Shown here piece after piece: positions 1 to 6,006 of a stretch of 6,659 nt of DNA. A program made the position numbers and the translations under genes. Position 1 is the first letter of the stretch; the number at the start of each line of letters is the position of its first letter. The DNA comes from an uncultured Lentisphaeria bacterium. Its GTDB lineage: Bacteria > Verrucomicrobiota > Lentisphaeria > JABSQK01 > CAJWLW01. The stretch spans positions 1 to 6,659 of the forward strand of contig CAJWLW010000272.1 of assembly GCA_913042885.1 (NCBI GenBank), in the 5' to 3' direction. The notes beneath the pieces are model-generated. The model saw only the letters and a program-made list of their open reading frames with translations. It had not been told where the DNA came from and made no database searches.

Positions 1-288
1 CCCTATCAACTCGTTTACCGAGCAACCTCCATGTTCCTGCTCGGACAGTATATCAAACAACTGGAAGGCGAATCGCCAGACTGGAGCGTTGACGGTCTCA
101 AGGCGCTCTATGACAAAGTCGGGCGCGTCAATATGAAGCTATCCGAGCGTATTTGCTCCGCCGGCGATGTTGAGTCGACACCCTGCTCGATGATGATCTT
201 CTCCGTGCTCACCATCAGCATGACGCTGCTTTTCGACGAGCACCTCGAAATTCTTAAGGGCCTCTACCAGTTGCCCGCCGCGGAGTAA
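1..288 (+). CDS. Hypothetical protein, 5'-truncated C-terminal part
   Basis: The frame is open from the first base of the window to a TAA at 286-288, so the true start may lie outside; the first in-window ATG is at 31 (85 residues from there). The visible protein is mixed hydrophilic/hydrophobic with no signal peptide. It has an amphipathic start (FLLGQYIKQLEG), a Trp-containing linker (SPDWSVDGL), a helical stretch (LKALYDKVGRVN) and a hydrophobic block (MMIFSVLTISMTLLF) before an acidic/Leu-rich end (HLEILKGLYQL). This looks like the C-terminal half of a small helical soluble protein of an uncharacterised family. I cannot assign a function. The sequence looks like real protein rather than a chance frame because it has a balanced composition and regular helix-like hydrophobic spacing, and the next remnant follows in the same frame directly after its stop. 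Confidence 0.6.
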   Translation, partial: PYQLVYRATSMFLLGQYIKQLEGESPDWSVDGLKALYDKVGRVNMKLSERICSAGDVESTPCSMMIFSVLTISMTLLFDEHLEILKGLYQLPAAE

Positions 289-330
289 CGCCCCCCCTGG
301 AAGCCGAAGCCGGATGGAATTCCCAATGTC

Positions 331-510
331 GTCACGCAGTGCAACCTCGGCCTGATGTACGACACTGGCGAGGATGTGTCTGAGGACGCTGTGGTAGCCG
401 GTGCTTGGTTCAGCGTAGCGGCGGCGTCCAGCAATGGTGATGTCCGCAAGAACCGATATAACAGCGAAGCCCATCAAACTTCCGAGATAGAGTACTTTGC
501 CGATGGTTGA
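331..510 (+). pseudogene. Sel1-like repeat protein fragment (remnant)
   Basis: In the same frame as the preceding gene, but after its stop codon, the sequence reads QCNLGLMYDTGEDVSEDAV and then AGAWFSVAAASSNGDVRKNR, ending at a TGA at 508-510. This matches the Sel1-like repeat pattern (AxxxLGxxYxxGxGVxxDxxxAxxWxxxAAxxGxxxAxxxR), a TPR-like alpha-helical repeat used for protein-protein contacts. Only about one repeat plus a degenerate tail survives. No ATG/GTG/TTG with a ribosome site precedes the motif; the first in-frame ATG, at 355, lies inside the repeat. The invariant Gly of GEGV is Asp here (GEDV) and the following Gly/Ala-type positions are altered, which fits decay. The best reading is the 3' end of a broken Sel1-repeat gene. 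Alternatives are a mis-split gene joined to the upstream one, or a short expressed peptide from ATG 355. Confidence 0.6.
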
Positions 511-525
511 TCACTGCCGGCTCAC

Positions 526-530
526 GGGAG
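526..530 (+). promoter_or_regulatory. Ribosome binding site of the PhyH-family gene
   Basis: GGGAG lies 6 bases before the ATG at 537. It favours this ATG over the in-frame TTG at 507, which has no purine-rich site at a suitable distance and would overlap the stop of the Sel1-like fragment. Confidence 0.7.
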
Positions 531-536
531 ACGAAA

Positions 537-1397
537 ATGTCATCCGACACCACACACTACGTAACCGGGACACCCGCACCGGCAGCCGGCAATCCGTCAT
601 TTCGGTCCGAGCCACGGCCAAAGCTGCAGCATCGGCTGTCGGCTGATCAGATCCGTCAGTATCATGAGGATGGTTTCACTGTAATCCGCGGTCTTCTCGA
701 CAGCGGGGAAGCCGAATTCTACCGCGCGGAAGCAAACGTGGTTGTCGAAGCTGTCCGTGGCCTGAGCGAAACCTACCGGCTGGACCCAATGAAAAACCTG
801 CGCGTCGAGCTTGATCCGGAGACGGACAGGGTGTGGAAGGTGGATCCGTTCACCGACATGTCTGCGGTTTTCGGGGCGCTGGCCCGAGATCGCCGTATCT
901 GTGACCGGCTTGCCGGCCTGTATGACGGCCATGAACCGCGTTTGTTCAAAGACAAGCTTATCCTAAAGCCACCGCACTCGCACGGCAACAATCTGCACCA
1001 GGATCATAACTGGTGGCAGGGCTTCCCCGAAAGCTGTCTGACAGTGACCATCGCATTGGATCGGAGCACGCGTGTGAACGGTTGTACGCGCCTGTGGGCC
1101 GTGCCGGACCGGCGTTTTCTCCACAAAGCCGGCAGCCTGTCGGGCCAGATACCCGAGTCTGCCATCGCCGAGCTGCCGGTGACATACCTGGAATTGGAGC
1201 CGGGCGACGCGGCTATCTTTCATTGCCTGACACCCCACGCTGCCGAACCGAACAACACCGATCACACACGCTGCGTACTGTTCCTCAGTTACAGCGACAG
1301 CCGCGACGGCGAGTGGCGTCAGGCGCACTATGACCACTTTTTCTGGTACCGTACTGCCGCTATGGAAGCGACACGAGACGAGCATTACTTTCTGTGA
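537..1397 (+). CDS. PhyH-family Fe(II)/2-oxoglutarate-dependent dioxygenase
   Basis: This 286-residue protein has the layout of the phytanoyl-CoA dioxygenase (PhyH) family: cytosolic non-haem iron enzymes that hydroxylate a small-molecule substrate using O2 and 2-oxoglutarate. After a low-complexity N-terminus (1-30) comes the typical family opening LSADQIRQYHEDGFTVIRG (34-52). The facial triad is visible as H154 and D156 in LHQDHNWW and H234 in HCLTPHAAEP. R245 (TRCVLFLSY), 11 residues after the distal His, is in the expected place to bind the 2-oxoglutarate carboxylate. The core motifs TVTIALD and NGCTRLWAVP between them are also family-typical, so the enzyme looks intact. The substrate cannot be read from sequence: bacterial relatives act on diverse compounds (ectoine, halogenated intermediates, phosphonates, lipids). 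No biosynthetic partner is adjacent; the next gene is a pentapeptide-repeat protein 90 bp downstream. The ATG at 537 was chosen on its GGGAG site. Confidence 0.9.
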   Translation: MSSDTTHYVTGTPAPAAGNPSFRSEPRPKLQHRLSADQIRQYHEDGFTVIRGLLDSGEAEFYRAEANVVVEAVRGLSETYRLDPMKNLRVELDPETDRVWKVDPFTDMSAVFGALARDRRICDRLAGLYDGHEPRLFKDKLILKPPHSHGNNLHQDHNWWQGFPESCLTVTIALDRSTRVNGCTRLWAVPDRRFLHKAGSLSGQIPESAIAELPVTYLELEPGDAAIFHCLTPHAAEPNNTDHTRCVLFLSYSDSRDGEWRQAHYDHFFWYRTAAMEATRDEHYFL

Positions 1398-1476
1398 GAC
1401 GAGTTCACAACCACCACGAATACATATCCGGATTGTGCGTGGAGCATGGCGTCGGGATATGGGCGTCGCTAGCGGC

Positions 1477-1481
1477 GAGGA
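1477..1481 (+). promoter_or_regulatory. Ribosome binding site of the pentapeptide-repeat gene
   Basis: GAGGA lies 6 bases before the ATG at 1488 and supports that start. The rest of the 90-bp gap after the PhyH gene shows no clear terminator hairpin or promoter, so co-transcription with the PhyH gene is possible. Confidence 0.65.
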
Positions 1482-1487
1482 ATAGAC

Positions 1488-2195
1488 ATGCGATCGACAA
1501 TCGAAGAACTCAAGGCGCGCTGGGAAACTGACGAAGGCAAGAAACGGCTTCAAAAGGTTAAGGCCGCTTTGCTGACAGACAAGCTTTGGAAGGATGCCCT
1601 TTTGGGCTTTCCCGGTGTTGAGGAAATTGATTCCGGACTGGACCTTCGCGGTGTCAATCTCAGCCGTACCAGCCTCATCAGTGCCAATCTCAACGGTGCT
1701 AATCTGAGCGGTGCCAACCTCCGCGATGCCAACCTCCGCGGTGTCAATCTCCGTGGTGCCAAACTCAGCTGTGCCGACCTCAGTGGTGCCGACCTCATCG
1801 ATGCCGACCTCCTCGGTGCCGATCTCAGCGGTGCCGATCTCAGCGATACCGACTTCCAGCGTGCCCACCTTCGCGCGGGCGACCTCCTCGGCGCCACACT
1901 CCACGGTGCCGACTTCCGTGGTGCCAACCTCCGCGGTGCCGACCTCCTTGGTGCCAACCTCAGCGATGCCGACCTCCGCGGTACCAACTTCCACGAGGCT
2001 GACCTGATCGATGCCGACCTCCGCGGTGCCGACCTCCGCGGTGCCAAGCTCCGCGGTGCCAACCTCGGCGGTGCCAACCTCGATCGTGCCAAGCTCCGCC
2101 GTGCGTTGTACGACGACGAAACCCAATGGTCCGGTAACGCCGATTATAAGACTGCCGGTGCAATCCATCTGGTTGATCTGCCTGCAGACGAATAA
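1488..2195 (+). CDS. Pentapeptide-repeat protein (right-handed beta-helix)
   Basis: The protein is 235 residues in three parts. Residues 1-50 are a charged, probably helical head (TIEELKARWETDEGKKR, then KLWKDALLGFPGVEEID). Residues 51-205 are about 31 uninterrupted pentapeptides of the form A(D/N)LxG with Leu, rarely Phe, at the central position (TDFQR, ADFRG and TNFHE are the Phe units). Residues 206-235 are a tail starting ALYDDETQW, a common cap-like ending after such repeats. By family knowledge these repeats stack as a square right-handed beta-helix, four pentapeptides per turn, so about 7-8 turns here. No signal peptide or membrane segment is seen, so it is probably cytosolic. Some pentapeptide proteins (Qnr, MfpA) mimic DNA and protect gyrase, but most have no known role, and nothing here specifically points to gyrase. 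The head resembles a short interaction module rather than a known enzyme domain. Codon choice within the repeats is strikingly uniform (see the repeat entry). Confidence 0.92.
   Translation: MRSTIEELKARWETDEGKKRLQKVKAALLTDKLWKDALLGFPGVEEIDSGLDLRGVNLSRTSLISANLNGANLSGANLRDANLRGVNLRGAKLSCADLSGADLIDADLLGADLSGADLSDTDFQRAHLRAGDLLGATLHGADFRGANLRGADLLGANLSDADLRGTNFHEADLIDADLRGADLRGAKLRGANLGGANLDRAKLRRALYDDETQWSGNADYKTAGAIHLVDLPADE
1638..2102 (+). repeat. 15-bp tandem repeats encoding pentapeptides
   Basis: About 31 consecutive 15-bp units approximate GGTGCCRACCTCNNC, aligned with the pentapeptide codons. Gly is nearly always GGT, Ala GCC and Leu CTC, with most variation in the codon between Leu and Gly (CGC, AGC, ATC, CTC). 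The nucleotide conservation exceeds what protein conservation needs, pointing to expansion or homogenisation by slippage or recombination. Because 15 is a multiple of 3, the periodicity keeps other frames open too and produces spurious long repeat ORFs on both strands. Confidence 0.9.
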
Positions 2196-2551
2196 TCGCA
2201 GTGCGCAGATGCACGTGAAGGGGTTTGGGTATCTCGCGAAGCGATTTACTGCCGGGAGCGGCTTTGTCACTGCTTGCGTGGTAACGCATGGAAGGTTGAC
2301 GGTCGGTCGGCCAATGCAATGACGCCGGGGGTGTCCGTTCACCAACTGCTGTGTCTCTCCAATCCCGTCGGCGCGCTCGGTTCTGGAATGGGAACTGCCC
2401 GGCAATTCCGACGTTGCTACGAAGCAGCCGTCCTGCGCTTCAGTCGGTTATCGGTCTCTCCTCTTGCGGCTTTCGCAGATTCGACATCCCCGGCCGCAGG
2501 GGTATGTTTCGATGCTCTCCTCCAAGCGTTAATCAACAATTAGTGAAGGCT
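2196..2551. other. 356-bp stretch without a convincing gene
   Basis: The region lies between the pentapeptide-repeat gene and the dehydrogenase. Frames on the + strand are open here (one runs 2274-2543, another extends the dehydrogenase upstream to 2351), but their translations are rich in Arg, Ser and Cys, have no recognisable motif and lack good ribosome sites. I see no tRNA, strong terminator or clear sigma-70 promoter; TTGACG at 2296-2301 has no matching -10 box at proper spacing. A small hairpin (TGCG, loop GCTTT, CGCA) near 2465-2477 is not followed by a T-run. The stretch probably holds the dehydrogenase promoter, or is decayed sequence. Confidence 0.5.
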
Positions 2552-3574
2552 ATGAAAACTCTTGTTTACAACGGACCCTGGGACATGTCGCTGGAAGTCG
2601 TGCCGGACCCGACACCGGTTGCGGGTGAAGTCCTGCTCAAAATCGAAACGGTCGGCATCTGCGGCAGCGACGTCCACGGGTTCACCGGCGAAAGTGGCCG
2701 ACGCCGTCCCGGCATGATCATGGGCCATGAAGCCTGCGGTCGGGTCATCGAACTTGGTGACGATGCCACCGGCTTCGAGGTGGGCGATTCCGTTGCGATA
2801 TTCCCCAGTGTGCCGTGCAGCGACTGCGAGTTTTGCGCTGACGGCCGCGAACAACTCTGCGAAACGAAGGAGATCATCGGCGTCAATCTGGACGACCACG
2901 GCGCCATGGCGGAGTATATGACCTACCCTGTCGGCGGTTTGTACAAGCTGGCGCCGGGGATCGATCCGGCCATCGGTCTGCTTGCCGAGCCGATCGGTGT
3001 CGGCATGCACGCGATGAAGTTGATGAACCCCAAACCCAGCGACGTCGTTGCCATTGTCGGTGGCGGCATGATTGGTACCGGTTTGACAATCGCGCTGAAG
3101 GCGCACGGCGTCCGGAATGTTTTCGTGCTCGACATGATTCCGGACAAGCTCCAACTCGTCGCGTCCTTCGGCGCGCACCCGATCAACATCAAGACCGATG
3201 ACCCAGCCGCGGTGATGCAGGAGATCGCTGGGCGTCCGACCGCGAACGGCGCCTTCGAAGCGGTCGGACGCGGCCCCACGGTGCGCTCTGCGTTTGACTT
3301 GCTGGGAACCGGCGGGACGCTGGTCGTCATCGGCAATCTGGACCAGGAGTTTACGTTGCCCATGCAGTTGGTCACCTGGCGGGAAACGATCATCCGCGGC
3401 TCCTATGGCTTCTCCTGTGCAGACTTCGCCGATGCCGTGGATTTAATCAATCAGGGCAACATCGATTTGTCCCCGCTGATCACCGGGCGTTGTACTTTAG
3501 AAGAGACGCCCGATATCATGACGAAGCTCGGCCGTGAAGAAATGCAGGTAACCAAGATGGTCATCTGTCCGTAG
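2552..3574 (+). CDS. Zinc-dependent medium-chain alcohol/polyol dehydrogenase
   Basis: This 340-residue protein of the MDR superfamily has the usual length for that family; such enzymes oxidise an alcohol or polyol to the carbonyl with NAD(P)+. Catalytic zinc ligands are present: C37 (GICGSDVH), H59-E60 (GHEACG) and E146 (AEPIGVGMHA). The structural-zinc lobe has all four cysteines at canonical spacing (C89, C92, C95, C103). The Rossmann nucleotide-binding motif is VGGGMIGTG (169-177), and D194 ends the next strand (VFVLD), which suggests NAD+ rather than NADP+ by family rules. The overall pattern resembles the sorbitol/threonine/butanediol dehydrogenase branch, but the substrate cannot be assigned. 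The ATG at 2552 starts the family-typical MKTLVYNGPWDMSLE. An upstream in-frame extension to 2351 is not protein-like, and a GTG at 2543 is a minor alternative; the ribosome site is weak (GAAGG only 2 bases before the ATG). It may pair metabolically with the PhyH oxygenase, but the distance makes this speculative. Confidence 0.92.
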   Translation: MKTLVYNGPWDMSLEVVPDPTPVAGEVLLKIETVGICGSDVHGFTGESGRRRPGMIMGHEACGRVIELGDDATGFEVGDSVAIFPSVPCSDCEFCADGREQLCETKEIIGVNLDDHGAMAEYMTYPVGGLYKLAPGIDPAIGLLAEPIGVGMHAMKLMNPKPSDVVAIVGGGMIGTGLTIALKAHGVRNVFVLDMIPDKLQLVASFGAHPINIKTDDPAAVMQEIAGRPTANGAFEAVGRGPTVRSAFDLLGTGGTLVVIGNLDQEFTLPMQLVTWRETIIRGSYGFSCADFADAVDLINQGNIDLSPLITGRCTLEETPDIMTKLGREEMQVTKMVICP

Positions 3575-3656
3575 TTTCGACTGAAAAGGATGTGAGGGCA
3601 GAAAGGGAAAAAGTGACGGAGTGCTGTTCAGCTTACCCTTGGCTGACTAAGTAACT

Positions 3657-3661
3657 GGGGA
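3657..3661 (+). promoter_or_regulatory. Ribosome binding site of smpB, fixing a GTG start
   Basis: GGGGA lies 6 bases before GTG 3668. No in-frame ATG occurs near the conserved SmpB N-terminus, so GTG is the start. The 93-bp gap upstream, after the dehydrogenase, holds only a weak 5-bp inverted repeat (TCAGC and GCTGA around 3629-3647) with no T-run. Confidence 0.65.
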
Positions 3662-3667
3662 TCAAAC

Positions 3668-4126
3668 GTGGCAACGGCAGGGACAAAAGAACTGATCCGC
3701 AATCGTAAGGCGCGGCATGACTTTCATGTGCTGGAGACCTACGAAACCGGCATCGCGCTGGTCGGCACAGAGGTCAAGTCCTGTCGGGCCCACAACATCA
3801 GCATGGCGGACGCGTACGCCCGCGTCGAAGGCAATGAGTTGTGGATGTACAATGTACACATCGACGAGTTTGTCCACGGCAACCGTTTCAACCATGATCC
3901 ACGCCGCCGCCGAAAACTGCTGGTGCACCGCTCGGAGCTCCGCAAGATCAAGCAACAACTCGACGCCAAAGGCCTGACAGCTGTGCCGTTGTCGCTGTAT
4001 CTGAAACGGGGCAAGGTAAAAGTCCAGCTCGGCATCTGCCGTGGAAAGAGCAAAGGCGACAAGCGCGAGACCGTCAAAAAACGCGAGGCGGAGATTGAAA
4101 TGCGCAAGGCAATGAAGAACAGGTAA
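3668..4126 (+). CDS. smpB: SsrA-binding protein SmpB
   Basis: SmpB binds tmRNA (SsrA) and delivers it to ribosomes stalled on broken mRNA, where it takes the place of a codon-anticodon pair in the decoding centre; the nascent peptide is then tagged for degradation. The 152-residue sequence carries all family hallmarks: RNRKARHDFHVLETYETGIAL near the N-terminus (11-31 region), GTEVKSCR (33-40), the RNA-binding stretch with HGN (70-72), NHDP (75-78) and KLLVHR (83-88), and LYLKRGKVKVQLG (110-122). The basic C-terminal tail from DKRETVKKRE (131-140) to the end is the part that forms a helix in the mRNA channel in known structures. Length is normal (E. coli about 160). The start is GTG with a good GGGGA site. 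The tmRNA gene itself is not in the window. queA follows after 122 bp on the same strand; the dehydrogenase upstream is functionally unrelated. Confidence 0.97.
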   Translation: MATAGTKELIRNRKARHDFHVLETYETGIALVGTEVKSCRAHNISMADAYARVEGNELWMYNVHIDEFVHGNRFNHDPRRRRKLLVHRSELRKIKQQLDAKGLTAVPLSLYLKRGKVKVQLGICRGKSKGDKRETVKKREAEIEMRKAMKNR

Positions 4127-4177
4127 GAAAGGGGTCGGTGACGCGTGTCAGTTAACAGTATCCAGGTCCATGAAATC

Positions 4178-4198
4178 TGCCACTTGCCACTTGCCACT
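4178..4198 (+). repeat. Three tandem copies of TGCCACT
   Basis: Three perfect head-to-tail copies of a 7-bp unit sit in the smpB-queA gap, 50 bp before the queA start. A 7-bp period would shift any reading frame, consistent with a non-coding location. It may be a slippage-prone simple repeat; no function is evident. Confidence 0.85.
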
Positions 4199-4248
4199 CG
4201 GTTAGAGCACCGCGCCGTGGGACGGAGGCTGGCCACCCGCCACCGGAT

Positions 4249-5277
4249 ATGAATGTTTCGGATTTCGACTATGAGCTGCCCGAAGAGTTGATCGCCCAGG
4301 TGCCGGCGCCTGAACGGCGTGCTTCGCGCATGTTGGTGATGTCGCGGACAACCGGCGATTGCGAGGTTCGCAAGTTTGCGGAGTTCGCAGAATATCTGCG
4401 CCCCGGCGATTGCCTGGTTCTCAATGACACCCGGGTCATCCCGGCACGTATTTTTGGAACAAAGATTCCAACTGGCGGTGCGGTCGAAGCGTTGCTCACC
4501 ACTCCCATCCGTGATGGCGTCTGGCAGGCGATGCTCAAACCCGGCAGCCGCCTGCCAGACGGCAGCCGCGTCGCGATCACCGGCAGCGATGCCGAGTTCG
4601 AAGTCACCGGGCGCGATACTGCAGGGACTTTCGAGATCACTTTCTCCACGACAGCGGTTCCCGAGTTGTTGCAAACATGCGGACACATGCCGCTGCCGCC
4701 GTACATTCGGCGTGCCGATGCCGCCGCCGATGCGACACGGTATCAGACGGTGTACAACGCCGTGCCGGGTGCAGTGGCGGCACCGACAGCAGGGCTGCAT
4801 TTCGACGAGACGATGCTGGAGCAGATCGAGGCAATGGGCGTTGCGATCACGCGCCTGACTTTGCATGTCGGCATCGGCACCTTTCAGCCCGTTACGGTGG
4901 AACGGCTCGAGGATCATGTGATGCACACCGAGCAGTACGAGCTCGGCGCCGAGGCGGCGGCCTGTATCAATCAGCGTCGAGCCGCGGGCGGCCGAGTGAT
5001 TGCTGTGGGCACCACCAGTGTCCGGGTGCTGGAGACGTGCACCGCAGATGACGGCGATACGCAACCCGGTGCGGGAGCGACGGGAATTTTTCTGTACCCG
5101 CCGTACACCCCGCGTTCGGTCGACGTGCTGCTGACGAATTTTCATCTGCCGCGTTCGACTTTGCTGATGCTGGTGTCTACATTCGCGAAGCACGAACACG
5201 TGTGGGCCGCCTATCAGCGGGCGATTGCCGAGCGGATGAGATTTTACAGTTACGGCGATTGCATGTTGCTGGTGTAA
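4249..5277 (+). CDS. queA: S-adenosylmethionine:tRNA ribosyltransferase-isomerase QueA
   Basis: QueA transfers and isomerises the ribosyl part of S-adenosylmethionine onto 7-aminomethyl-7-deazaguanine at the wobble position (34) of tRNAs with GUN anticodons, giving epoxyqueuosine; this is the penultimate step of queuosine synthesis. The protein is 342 residues, the usual length. Motifs in order are DFDYELPEELIAQ (5-17), GDCLVLNDTRVIPARIFG (53-70), PLPPYIRR (148-155), YQTVYNAVPGAVAAPTAGLHF (165-185), HVGIGTFQPV (206-215), HVMHTEQYEL (223-232), RVIAVGTTSVRVLE (249-262), LLTNFHLPRSTLLMLVS (294-310) and the C-terminal FYSYGDCMLLV. No key block is missing. The ATG at 4249 gives the conserved start, although the preceding ribosome site is weak (CCGGAT). 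tgt and other queuosine genes are not adjacent in the window, and I see no preQ1 riboswitch in the 122-bp leader. Confidence 0.97.
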   Translation: MNVSDFDYELPEELIAQVPAPERRASRMLVMSRTTGDCEVRKFAEFAEYLRPGDCLVLNDTRVIPARIFGTKIPTGGAVEALLTTPIRDGVWQAMLKPGSRLPDGSRVAITGSDAEFEVTGRDTAGTFEITFSTTAVPELLQTCGHMPLPPYIRRADAAADATRYQTVYNAVPGAVAAPTAGLHFDETMLEQIEAMGVAITRLTLHVGIGTFQPVTVERLEDHVMHTEQYELGAEAAACINQRRAAGGRVIAVGTTSVRVLETCTADDGDTQPGAGATGIFLYPPYTPRSVDVLLTNFHLPRSTLLMLVSTFAKHEHVWAAYQRAIAERMRFYSYGDCMLLV

Positions 5278-5288
5278 GAAGGCGGCAG

Positions 5289-5316
5289 TTGGCGTACTCG
5301 AATTTTCATTTCTAAG
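5289..5316 (+). promoter_or_regulatory. Possible weak sigma-70-type promoter
   Basis: TTGGCG (4 of 6 bases matching the -35 consensus), a 16-base spacer and TCTAAG (4 of 6 for the -10) occur in an AT-richer patch just after queA and about 70 bp before the transglycosylase start. It could drive the transglycosylase/transglutaminase-like pair independently. Matches of this quality are common by chance. Confidence 0.2.
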
Positions 5317-5379
5317 TGCTCTTCTTAATCGCGTTGATGACGAAAGACGACGACGAGTGGGGAGCGAAAAAACGATGCC

Positions 5380-5383
5380 GAGG
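5380..5383 (+). promoter_or_regulatory. Ribosome binding site deciding a TTG start
   Basis: GAGG lies 5 bases before TTG 5389. Between the in-frame stop at 5338 and this codon there is no ATG or GTG. The only close alternative, GTG 5407, has no purine-rich sequence in front, so TTG is preferred. Confidence 0.55.
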
Positions 5384-5388
5384 TCCAT

Positions 5389-6006
5389 TTGGCCAGTTCC
5401 GTAACAGTGATCCGACACAAGAAGCGCTCAACGAAGGGAGTGGCCAGCCTTTTTATTTTGGCGGTTCTGATCGTCGCAACGATGTTCGGATGGCGCTGGT
5501 GGTCGCAACGGACCGGCACTGAATCGGCACGTTACGACTCGCTGATTGAGCAGACTGCGGCCCGGCACAATATGGATCCGAACCTTGTCAGGGCCGTCAT
5601 TTTCCAGGAAAGCAATTTCGATGCAAATGCTCGTGGCAAGGCTGGAGAGTATGGTCTCATGCAGATTACCGAAGGCGCCGCGAAGGACTGGGAACGCGCT
5701 ACCGGTAAAAGCTTTGGATCGCCCGGTTCGTTGTTTCGTCCGAAGCTCAATATCGAGATCGGCACCTGGTACCTGGCGCAGGGCTACCGAAAGTGGCAGG
5801 GGCATGACGATGTGCTGGCGCTGAGCCTGGCCCAGTACAATGCCGGCCCGAGCCGAGCCCAGGAGTGGGCGGACGCTGCCGGCGAAAAAAAGATTGTTGA
5901 TACAATTCCCTTCTCGTCGACGCGGAAGTATATTAACCATGTGACGCAGCACTACAGAACATTCAGCAGGGAACGTCGATCCCATAATGAAACCGAAGAG
6001 CCGTAA
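5389..6006 (+). CDS. Membrane-anchored lytic transglycosylase (SLT/GH23 domain)
   Basis: The predicted enzyme cleaves the MurNAc-GlcNAc bond of peptidoglycan with formation of 1,6-anhydroMurNAc, acting outside the cytoplasmic membrane. The 205-residue protein has a short basic cytoplasmic start (RHKKRSTK, 9-16), one hydrophobic segment (about 18-35, VASLFILAVLIVATMFGW) acting as signal anchor, then the SLT domain (about 48-192). The catalytic Glu is E74 in IFQESNFD. Other GH23 motifs are GEYGLMQIT (86-94), LNIEIGTWYLA (120-130), ALSLAQYNAGP (144-154) and the terminal Tyr-rich helix with KYINHVTQHY (180-189). No cell-wall-binding (LysM) or accessory domain is present, so it is a minimal enzyme, similar in build to the C-terminal domain of Slt or to MltC/EmtA-type catalytic cores. 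There is no lipobox Cys after the hydrophobic segment, so it is not a lipoprotein. It overlaps the next gene by 20 bp. The start codon is probably TTG. Confidence 0.92.
   Translation: MASSVTVIRHKKRSTKGVASLFILAVLIVATMFGWRWWSQRTGTESARYDSLIEQTAARHNMDPNLVRAVIFQESNFDANARGKAGEYGLMQITEGAAKDWERATGKSFGSPGSLFRPKLNIEIGTWYLAQGYRKWQGHDDVLALSLAQYNAGPSRAQEWADAAGEKKIVDTIPFSSTRKYINHVTQHYRTFSRERRSHNETEEP

Noticed and set aside
507..536. TTG 507 as start of the PhyH gene
   Set aside because: No ribosome site precedes it, whereas ATG 537 has GGGAG at ideal spacing; the extra ten residues are not family-like.
1638..2102. CRISPR-like regular repeats
   Set aside because: The units are contiguous 15-mers with no spacers and are in frame with a pentapeptide-repeat protein; no cas genes are present.
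1711..2322. + strand frames encoding repeated MPTSAVPTS units (1711-2007 and 2011-2322)
   Set aside because: These are out-of-frame readings of the same 15-bp array; they lack ribosome sites and any family match.
963..2405. A 480-codon open frame on the - strand with repeated VGTAE pentapeptides
   Set aside because: It is antisense to the PhyH and pentapeptide-repeat genes; the 15-bp periodicity keeps all phases open and yields artificial pentapeptide repeats. The sense frames have clear family motifs and ribosome sites.
2351..2551. N-terminal extension of the dehydrogenase to ATG 2351
   Set aside because: The added 67 residues are Arg/Ser-rich and unlike the family, whose members begin at the MKTLVYNGPW-type strand.
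3629..3647. Terminator after the dehydrogenase
   Set aside because: The stem is only 5 bp (TCAGC/GCTGA) with a 9-base loop and no following T-run.
4127..4248. preQ1 riboswitch or intact tRNA before queA
   Set aside because: No preQ1 H-type pseudoknot signature or A-rich tail is visible. The tRNA-like piece lacks an acceptor stem, a T-loop and a fully paired anticodon stem.
3739..5418. A 559-codon open frame on the - strand
   Set aside because: It lies opposite smpB and queA, which are unmistakable, and its translation is Arg/Ser/His-rich without motifs.
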